From: Candidatus Peribacteria bacterium
Lineage (GTDB): Bacteria > Patescibacteriota > Gracilibacteria > UBA1369 > GCA-2718715
DNA length: 21,689 nt
Assembly (NCBI GenBank): GCA_943349385.1
Contig: CALQZM010000008.1
Coordinates: 1-21,689, forward strand
Direction of reading: 5' to 3'
In this document: positions 1-4,846 of the stretch, piece by piece
How the letters are laid out: the number at the start of each line of letters is the position of its first letter
How positions within the stretch are numbered: position 1 is the stretch's first letter
The notes under the pieces: model-generated
The model's input: the letters and a program-made list of their open reading frames with translations, nothing else
Database searches by the model: none
What the model was told of the DNA's origin: nothing
Program-made: the position numbers and the translations under genes

Positions 1-174
1 GATTTAACAATTCAAAAGTCCGTGACACTGCATATTTATTATAAAAATAGTATAACACTATACTGTTTGCCTCTATGAAGTCAATATATCGCTAGTTGCG
101 GTTGGGTTGAATATAAATATAACTAAGGTTACTTTGATTATTTTATAGAATTAGATTTCAAGAGTTGATTAGAG

Positions 175-321
175 TTAAGTATATTGTTTCAATTTACTAA
201 CAGAATTAGCTAACTGACTCTGTTCTAAGTCGTTTAGTGGAACCTTTATTACTTCGGCAACACCGTTACTATCCAACACACACGGCACACTTAGAGCGAC
301 ATCACTATGTCCATAATAATA
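175..321 (-). pseudogene. C-terminal remnant of a lactate/malate dehydrogenase-family gene
   Basis: Read on the minus strand, about 48 codons ending in TAA at 175-177 translate to a typical C-terminus of the NAD-dependent lactate/malate dehydrogenase family. It begins YYYGHSDVALSVPCVLD, continues with NGVAEVIKVPLND, and ends in a helix rich in S, K and L. The family pattern of a 'DVALSVP' strand, a turn with NGV, and 'ipL.d.E' before the last helix is kept. Upstream of about 321 the frame stays open to a TGA at 382-384 but no longer looks like the family. The nucleotide-binding domain and catalytic His are absent, so at most a sixth of a roughly 310-residue enzyme remains. I see no start codon or promoter for it. 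I infer a truncated, dead gene; a sequencing or assembly break is the alternative. Confidence 0.62.
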
Positions 322-430
322 TCGTAGAATTAATAAGAATAAGAATGACAATGTTAAAGGTATACTTAGGTTTGCATTAGATCAGTTGAACAAGGCTTCA
401 TTTAGAGAAGATGAAGTTCTTATGAAAATG

Positions 431-505
431 TGGAGCGGGTGACGGGAATCGAACCCGTCTTTCTGCCTTGGCAAGGCAATGTAATAGCCACTATACGACA
501 CCCGC
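431..505 (-). tRNA. tRNA-Gly (anticodon GCC)
   Basis: On the minus strand the sequence folds as a 75-base tRNA. The 7-bp acceptor stem is GCGGGTG with CACCCGC. The anticodon loop is TTGCCAA, giving anticodon GCC and therefore glycine. The T arm is ACGGG, TTCGATT, CCCGT. The discriminator is T, usual for bacterial tRNA-Gly, and the CCA tail is encoded (431-433 on the plus strand read TGG). A consensus promoter lies about 30 bases upstream at 535-563. The gene is downstream of ychF on the same strand but has its own promoter. Its 3' end faces the decayed region at 1-430, a position where integrating elements often insert. Confidence 0.95.
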
Positions 506-534
506 GTTGGTAGATGTATAAACAAAGCTATTGG

Positions 535-563
535 AGTATATGAAATCTATATTTTTTTTTCAA
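535..563 (-). promoter_or_regulatory. sigma70-type promoter of tRNA-Gly
   Basis: Read on the minus strand, TTGAAA (563-558) is followed after exactly 17 bases by TATACT (540-535). The spacer begins with an A-tract, seen as T9 on the plus strand at 552-560. The expected start near 528 gives a 5' leader of about 23 bases before the mature tRNA end at 505. Confidence 0.75.
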
Positions 564-660
564 CTCAAAATTAATTTACTAAATTAGTCTTTACTTTTAC
601 TTGCTGTTTAAATACATAGACTGCTTCTTGAAAAGTTTCTTTAATACCTTTTTGTAAAAC

Positions 661-1755
661 TTAATTATTGAACCTAAAGTGCATTACATCGCCGTCTTTG
701 ACGATGTATTCTTTGCCTTCGATTCGTAATTTACCGACGGCTTTGGCTCCGGCTTCGCCTTTGCCAGCCACAAAGTCTTCGTAACCAACTACTTCGGCTT
801 TAATAAAGCCTTTTTCAAAGTCAGTATGGATTACGCCTGCGGCTTGCGGCGCTGTCGCGCCGACCTTCACCGTCCATGCTCTAACTTCTTGTACTCCGGC
901 AGTAAAGTAAGTTTGAAGTCCTAAGATTTTGTAGGCTTCTTGAATTAGAGTATGTAGTCCCGGCTCTGTTAAACCGTGTTCGCCTAAGAATTCGGCAGCT
1001 TCTTCGTCGGTGAATCCAATTAGTTCTTCTTCGAGTTTGGCGCAAATTCCTACAACAGGTGTTTGTTCTGAAACGCCTAGTAATCCCCTAACCTTAGTAA
1101 CATCGAAAGATCCAATTTCGTGTTCTTTCATATTTACGATGTATAGAATCGGCTTAATAGTAAGTAAATGTAAGTCATGTAATTTTTCTAGGACTAATTC
1201 GTCATCGGTAAAATCACGAGCTAATCCCCCATTTAATAAGTGTTCTAATAATCCGCCTACTAATTCGGCGTAAGCTGCTTTTTCTTTGTCGCCAGCTTTG
1301 CTTTCAGACTTTGCTTTATCGAATCGTTTTTGCACTGTTTGAATATCGGCTAAAACTAGTTCCGCTTCAATGATTTCTCGATCACCTTTTGGATCAATTT
1401 TTCCGTGAACATGAATAATATCGTCGTCCTCGAAAATTCGTACAACTTGCGCAATAGCATCTACTTGTCGAATGTGGCTTAAGAATTTGTTGCCAAGCCC
1501 TTCACCTTCTGAAGCTCCTTTTACGAGTCCGGCAATATCTACGAATTCAATGGCAGCTGGTAAAACTCGCTCTGGATTTACAATTTTAGAAAGCTCAACA
1601 AGTCTTTTGTCTGGAACTTCAACGATCCCTACATTCGGGTCAATTGTACAGAAAGGATAGTTAGCAGCTTGAGCAGCCTGAGTTTTTGTAAGTGCATTAA
1701 ATAGAGTGGATTTTCCGACATTTGGAAGTCCAACGATACCAATTTGAAGAGACAT
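661..1755 (-). CDS. ychF: Redox-regulated ATPase YchF (OLA1 family)
   Basis: A 364-residue TRAFAC-class P-loop NTPase of the universally conserved YchF/OLA1 subfamily, which prefers ATP to GTP and binds ribosomes. The G1 loop is GLPNVGKST at residues 9-17. The switch II motif is DIAGLVKGAS at 73-82, with the hydrophobic residue after G that marks this subfamily. The family signature GLGNKFLSHIRQVDA is at 86-100. The G4 motif is NMKE at 208-211 rather than NKxD, as expected for YchF and consistent with ATP preference. The C-terminal TGS domain covers about 280-363 and ends in the usual 'DGDVMHFRF'. Length matches the family (about 363). The ATG at 1755 has no Shine-Dalgarno sequence but a good promoter just upstream. 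Local GC is somewhat higher than in neighbouring genes. Confidence 0.97.
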   Translation of the reverse strand: MSLQIGIVGLPNVGKSTLFNALTKTQAAQAANYPFCTIDPNVGIVEVPDKRLVELSKIVNPERVLPAAIEFVDIAGLVKGASEGEGLGNKFLSHIRQVDAIAQVVRIFEDDDIIHVHGKIDPKGDREIIEAELVLADIQTVQKRFDKAKSESKAGDKEKAAYAELVGGLLEHLLNGGLARDFTDDELVLEKLHDLHLLTIKPILYIVNMKEHEIGSFDVTKVRGLLGVSEQTPVVGICAKLEEELIGFTDEEAAEFLGEHGLTEPGLHTLIQEAYKILGLQTYFTAGVQEVRAWTVKVGATAPQAAGVIHTDFEKGFIKAEVVGYEDFVAGKGEAGAKAVGKLRIEGKEYIVKDGDVMHFRFNN

Positions 1756-1782
1756 GTTTTAAATTTAAGTTTTAGTGGATTT

Positions 1783-1811
1783 AAAATAGCTATTTAATCC
1801 CTATATTTCAA
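1783..1811 (-). promoter_or_regulatory. Promoter of ychF
   Basis: On the minus strand, TTGAAA (1811-1806), a 17-base spacer, and TATTTT (1788-1783). The expected start near 1776 gives a leader of about 21 bases. The -35 lies 8 bases past the aroD stop codon, so ychF can be transcribed independently of aroD. Confidence 0.6.
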
Positions 1812-1818
1812 CTAAAAG

Positions 1819-2487
1819 TTAAAATCCGAATCTACGCCAAAGTTTTCGTAACTGACTAATTGTCATTTGGCCAGGTGCTGTTTTGGAATATTTATCGATA
1901 CAAGCAAATGTAAATGGATGTTGAAAAGTTTTTGACATTAAACGAGTTATCATTCCTTTGTGCCCCATTCCTAAAATTATGCTCCGTCCCCAAAGATCTT
2001 TTCGATTGATTTGGAGTTTAAGTAAATTATTTAAATCGATACTTTGCTCAACTTGAAAAGCTAACTTAATTACTGCAGGATTCACACTTTGCATCCTATT
2101 TATAATTGTCTCAATTTCATCTAAAGATGGAGTTGCTTCAAAATCGTGATACGATACAATTAAGTTTTGCGCTAAACGACTCAAGTCAATCGACTCAAGC
2201 TCTTTACTATATGGCAAGTCTAAATAGGCTGCTCCTTCTTTTACCAAATCTTCTAAATATTTAATTCGATCATAAATTGTTCCTTCAAACTCACCTTTTT
2301 CAGATTCATCTTTTAAATTAACAATTACTGGCAACTCGCTTACAATAACTAATTTTTTGGCAGTATCTAAATCTAATCGGTCGCACCACAGTTCAATCAT
2401 TTGAGCTCCTGCAATTTGAGCGGAAAGCAGTAAATCTTCACCTTGTTCATAAGATCTTGGACGAATTGAAGCTGCGATTTTTGTCAT
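1819..2487 (-). CDS. aroD: Type I 3-dehydroquinate dehydratase-like protein
   Basis: A 222-residue class I aldolase-fold protein matching type I dehydroquinase, the Schiff-base enzyme that dehydrates 3-dehydroquinate to 3-dehydroshikimate in aromatic amino acid synthesis. The catalytic pair is present: H114 in VSYHDF and the Schiff-base lysine K141 in VIKLAF. R182 (GMITRL) and Q207 (TAPGQ) match the C-terminal substrate-binding residues of the Salmonella enzyme (R213, Q236), and E63 matches E86. Two other substrate-contact arginines appear replaced: R48 by W34 (in IELWCD) and R82 by K59 (in VNLKDE). No other shikimate gene is in the window. The family is fairly secure from motifs; substrate specificity is less so because of those changes. 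ATG at 2487 follows an AT-rich leader with no Shine-Dalgarno sequence. The gene is divergent from rnhA across a 72-base gap. Confidence 0.83.
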   Translation of the reverse strand: MTKIAASIRPRSYEQGEDLLLSAQIAGAQMIELWCDRLDLDTAKKLVIVSELPVIVNLKDESEKGEFEGTIYDRIKYLEDLVKEGAAYLDLPYSKELESIDLSRLAQNLIVSYHDFEATPSLDEIETIINRMQSVNPAVIKLAFQVEQSIDLNNLLKLQINRKDLWGRSIILGMGHKGMITRLMSKTFQHPFTFACIDKYSKTAPGQMTISQLRKLWRRFGF

Positions 2488-2559
2488 TTATTTTTTAAAT
2501 TTTACAGAGTAATATCGGGAGGTATTTTTTCATACTTCTAAATTTTTAGCTAGATTATA

Positions 2560-3024
2560 ATGGGTGGAGTTCCAGCATTAAAACAGGATGGCAACACAAT
2601 TTTCATTTATACGGATGGAAGTTCTTTGGGTAATCCTGGCCCAGGTGGTTACGGCGCATTAATTAGAGATTTAAGTGGGAACGAATATGAACTTTCAGGT
2701 GGCGAACAAAATACAACTAATAATAGAATGGAAATGATGGGAGTAATTGAAGCGATGCGTTTTTTAAATAATCATAAAGTTAAAGATCGCCGCATCGTAA
2801 TTCAAACGGATTCCCAACTTATCGTAAAAACATTTACCTCAGGATGGAAAAAAAAAGCTAATCGCGACTTGTGGAAAGATATGGATACCGAACTATTTTA
2901 CTTAACCAACCGGCACAATGTTTTTGTTTGGGAGTGGATCAAAGGACACGCTGGACACGCTGAAAATGAACGATGCGATGTGCTTGCACGAACGGCAGCT
3001 GGCAAAATTGCAGGAAATTTATAA
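2560..3024 (+). CDS. rnhA: Ribonuclease HI
   Basis: A 154-residue RNase HI, which cuts the RNA strand of RNA-DNA hybrids such as Okazaki primers and R-loops. The four metal-binding carboxylates are all present: D19 (IYTDGSS), E58 (NRMEMM), D84 (QTDSQL) and D140 (ERCDVLA). The catalytic histidine is H130 in WIKGHAGH. The basic protrusion (GWKKKANRDLW, about 95-105) that helps hold the hybrid is kept. Length equals the E. coli protein (155). No other in-frame ATG, GTG or TTG precedes the first catalytic residue, so ATG 2560 is the likely start. A TATAAT at 2556-2561 overlaps that start codon, so if it were a real -10 it could not serve this start. The gene ends one base before the stop of the converging gene at 3026. 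Confidence 0.96.
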   Translation: MGGVPALKQDGNTIFIYTDGSSLGNPGPGGYGALIRDLSGNEYELSGGEQNTTNNRMEMMGVIEAMRFLNNHKVKDRRIVIQTDSQLIVKTFTSGWKKKANRDLWKDMDTELFYLTNRHNVFVWEWIKGHAGHAENERCDVLARTAAGKIAGNL

Positions 3025-3025
3025 A

Positions 3026-3682
3026 TTAGTGTAAAACTCTAGTAGACTCGTTTTCATCAGAGTTGCCATCACTATTTAGTACTGCCGCTTTTAAACGCGC
3101 CAAGTAATCATGATTACGATAAAACCGGACTAAATCATCTTTTCTAGCGTACAGCGAAACTAGATTCCGGCTGTTCAGTAATAAATCATCGCCTGAATTT
3201 AAGATTAAACCTTTAGAGTCTAGCCCTACAGCACTTGGGTCTAAGTCAATAAATACTGAATATTGCTGTCGTAACAGTACAAACAAAGCATTTATTGTAT
3301 CAATTTGACGAGGATCTATATCGAAACAATCTTCTGTAGTTATAGGCCGGCAATCACGTCGTTTTGAAACTTGATAGAAAAATTTTTCATCACCAGATTT
3401 GTTTGTCCAAGTTTCCAACTTAAACCCTTCGCTAAGATCATACAACCCTTCGTGATTCAATAAAGACTCTACATTTCTTCGGACCCTATTATTAATAACA
3501 GATTTATCATCAGTAGGAACTAAAAGGTCAGGCTTTTTATAACTTTCGTACTTTCGATAACCAGGCAGATCCTGACTTGAGAAAGGATTATAATCACTAA
3601 AACCCAGAAAATTTTCAGTACCAGCAAGATAGTTGTAATCTCTTAAATATTTAAATGGTTTTATTGGCATACTAAAATACAA
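3026..3682 (-). CDS. Hypothetical protein, about 214-218 aa
   Basis: I do not recognise this protein. It is soluble-looking, with no signal peptide or membrane helix. The N-terminal 60 residues are rich in Y, F and P (DYNYLAG, GFSDYNPFSS). The middle has two Cys (RRDCRP and TEDCFD, about 111-119). The later part is predicted alpha/beta and the last 15 residues are polar (DGNSDENES). Two start codons are possible, ATG 3682 and ATG 3670. A strong promoter (3696-3725) would start RNA near 3689. That leaves only about 7 bases before 3682 but about 19 before 3670, similar to other leaders here, so 3670 (MPIKPFKY) may be the true start. It converges tail to tail with rnhA with one base between stops, leaving no room for a shared terminator. 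Codon use resembles its neighbours. Confidence 0.72.
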   Translation of the reverse strand: MYFSMPIKPFKYLRDYNYLAGTENFLGFSDYNPFSSQDLPGYRKYESYKKPDLLVPTDDKSVINNRVRRNVESLLNHEGLYDLSEGFKLETWTNKSGDEKFFYQVSKRRDCRPITTEDCFDIDPRQIDTINALFVLLRQQYSVFIDLDPSAVGLDSKGLILNSGDDLLLNSRNLVSLYARKDDLVRFYRNHDYLARLKAAVLNSDGNSDENESTRVLH

Positions 3683-3695
3683 AATGAACGATCAA

Positions 3696-3725
3696 ACTAT
3701 ACTAGCATAATCTTGTTTTTGTCAA
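3696..3725 (-). promoter_or_regulatory. Strong promoter of the hypothetical gene ending at 3026
   Basis: On the minus strand a perfect TTGACA (3725-3720) is followed after 18 bases by TATAGT (3701-3696). It lies between the DUF305 gene stop (3747) and the ATG at 3682/3670, so the hypothetical gene has its own transcript. Confidence 0.75.
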
Positions 3726-3746
3726 CTAGCCAGATAGGCTGACCGG

Positions 3747-4301
3747 TTAAGCCTTGTACAAGTCTTCTAGAACAGTTATCTCTTTAGTTTGGACCTCAAT
3801 AATGTTTTTAGCCATTGCTGCAATTCCTGGTTTTAGATCTGCCAACCCTAATACTTGTTGAGCCATTGTAATTGCACCTTGATGATGAACAAGCATACCA
3901 TTAATATAGGCCATTTCTTGCATGACTCCATCTAAAACAGTTAAATCTCCCATCATCGGCATGTAAACAGTACTTTCTAAATAGTCTTTTCCGTACAAAT
4001 CCTTTAGCAAAGTTTTCATAGCAACAATTTCTTTAGTTTGAACATCAATAACTGATACTATAAAAATTTTCAAATCAGTATTACTAGTAGTTTTCAATAA
4101 AAGTTCCGAAGTGTCTATTGCTTCTTGGTGATGGGGAATCATTTCATTCAAGAACTGTTCTTGCGAAGTAATTTTTACCATTTCATGATTAGCGTCACCC
4201 ATTTTAGATCCATTTGGCATGGAATGTGAATTACTTACTTTATCAGAATTACAACCGGTTAAAAGCAATAAGAATAGACTTAAAAATACTAAATTTCGCA
4301 T
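3747..4301 (-). CDS. DUF305 family lipoprotein (tandem HHQ repeat)
   Basis: A 184-residue exported lipoprotein. The N-terminus is a short hydrophobic signal ending in the lipobox LLTGC, with C17 as the lipidated cysteine, then a polar linker. Residues 44-184 form a DUF305 (ferritin-like helical) domain made of two similar halves. The first has MIPHHQEAI (54-62) and VQTKEIV (87-93); the second has MLVHHQGAI (136-144) and VQTKEIT (170-176). Paired His-His and nearby Met residues suggest metal binding; some family members are linked with copper handling, but the function is not settled. The extra segment YMPMMGD (113-119) adds Met ligands. ATG 4301 is almost leaderless relative to the putative promoter and has no Shine-Dalgarno sequence. 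The gene is divergent from trxA, perhaps reflecting a shared envelope redox or metal-stress role (inference). Confidence 0.9.
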   Translation of the reverse strand: MRNLVFLSLFLLLLTGCNSDKVSNSHSMPNGSKMGDANHEMVKITSQEQFLNEMIPHHQEAIDTSELLLKTTSNTDLKIFIVSVIDVQTKEIVAMKTLLKDLYGKDYLESTVYMPMMGDLTVLDGVMQEMAYINGMLVHHQGAITMAQQVLGLADLKPGIAAMAKNIIEVQTKEITVLEDLYKA

Positions 4302-4312
4302 AAAAATATATT

Positions 4313-4340
4313 TATATAGTAGCTAATTCTAGTTTATCAA
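4313..4340 (-). promoter_or_regulatory. Putative promoter of the DUF305 gene
   Basis: On the minus strand TTGATA (4340-4335) and TATATA (4318-4313) are 16 bases apart; an overlapping TATAAA (4316-4311) gives 18. The expected start is about 5 bases before ATG 4301, so the mRNA would be nearly leaderless. Confidence 0.45.
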
Positions 4341-4374
4341 TTTTTTGTTCAATGTTCCATCTAAATAATTTCAC

Positions 4375-4402
4375 TAGAAAATAAATATTAAAAGTATATA
4401 AT
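4375..4402 (+). promoter_or_regulatory. Putative promoter of trxA
   Basis: A consensus TATAAT lies at 4397-4402, with a weak TAGAAA at 4375-4380 (16-base spacer). The expected start near 4409 gives an 18-base leader to ATG 4427 with no Shine-Dalgarno sequence. Confidence 0.5.
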
Positions 4403-4426
4403 TAAGTAACATTTAATTTTAGTATT

Positions 4427-4738
4427 ATGGAAATTCTTAATAATGATACCTTTTCTACCAAAGTAAATTCTGGAGCAACTTTAGCAGTAGATTTTTATGC
4501 TGACTGGTGCGGTCCTTGCAAAATGCTTTCACCTATACTTGAAACTTTAGCACCTGATTTCGCAGGAAAACTTGAAATTGTAAAAGTAAACATCGATGAT
4601 TGCCCTGAAATTGCTCAAAAGTATGGAGTTACTTCGATTCCTACAATTGTATTTTTCAAAAATAGTGAAATAGTTGATAGAATGACTGGATTCCAATCCA
4701 AAGATTCATTAGCTGCTAAATTTAACAGTGTAGTTTAA
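4427..4738 (+). CDS. trxA: Thioredoxin
   Basis: A 103-residue cytoplasmic thioredoxin that reduces protein disulfides using its own dithiol. The redox motif is WCGPC at residues 27-31, and the cis-proline is P72 in TSIPT opposite the active site. The buried acid is D22 in VDFYADW, and the C-terminal 'GF' segment precedes the last helix. There is no signal peptide. Length is typical. ATG 4427 is supported by the TATAAT 25-30 bases upstream. A weak AT-rich hairpin (4746-4767) follows, and the next gene begins 108 bases later behind its own promoter, so trxA may be monocistronic. Confidence 0.97.
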   Translation: MEILNNDTFSTKVNSGATLAVDFYADWCGPCKMLSPILETLAPDFAGKLEIVKVNIDDCPEIAQKYGVTSIPTIVFFKNSEIVDRMTGFQSKDSLAAKFNSVV

Positions 4739-4745
4739 AACTTAT

Positions 4746-4767
4746 TAAAAGGCTTTTTAACCTTTTA
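4746..4767 (+). terminator. Weak hairpin after trxA
   Basis: TAAAAGG (4746-4752) pairs with CCTTTTA (4761-4767) around an 8-base loop. No clear T-run follows, so termination here is uncertain. Confidence 0.3.
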
Positions 4768-4792
4768 GTAAAGCCAAAATCAGAAAAATTAG

Positions 4793-4821
4793 TTAATAAA
4801 ACTCACTTAAGTTCGTACAAT
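4793..4821 (+). promoter_or_regulatory. Promoter of the amidase-SpoIID to leuS operon
   Basis: TTAATA (4793-4798), 17 bases, TACAAT (4816-4821). The predicted start near 4828 gives a leader of about 19 bases before ATG 4847. This is the only clear promoter before the run of eight same-strand genes, apart from a TATAAT at 8423. Confidence 0.55.
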
Positions 4822-4846
4822 TAAGAGACAGCTAACTAAGTTAATT

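Noticed and set aside
49..64. Hairpin AGTATA, ACAC, TATACT
   Set aside because: Only 6 bp of pure AT pairing with no T-run or gene end nearby; expected by chance here.
571..660. About 29 sense codons continue in frame after the ychF stop codon
   Set aside because: YchF proteins normally end at this point ('MHFRFN'), the extension has no start codon, and a 29-codon open run is not rare in this base composition. Readthrough is not supported.
1010..1660. Plus-strand open frames inside ychF (1010-1273, 1472-1660)
   Set aside because: They are antisense shadows of a strongly conserved gene with no promoter or family motif. The same holds for the other short frames opposite the amidase, tsaB, rsmI, leuS, miaB, EamA and DUF4012 genes.
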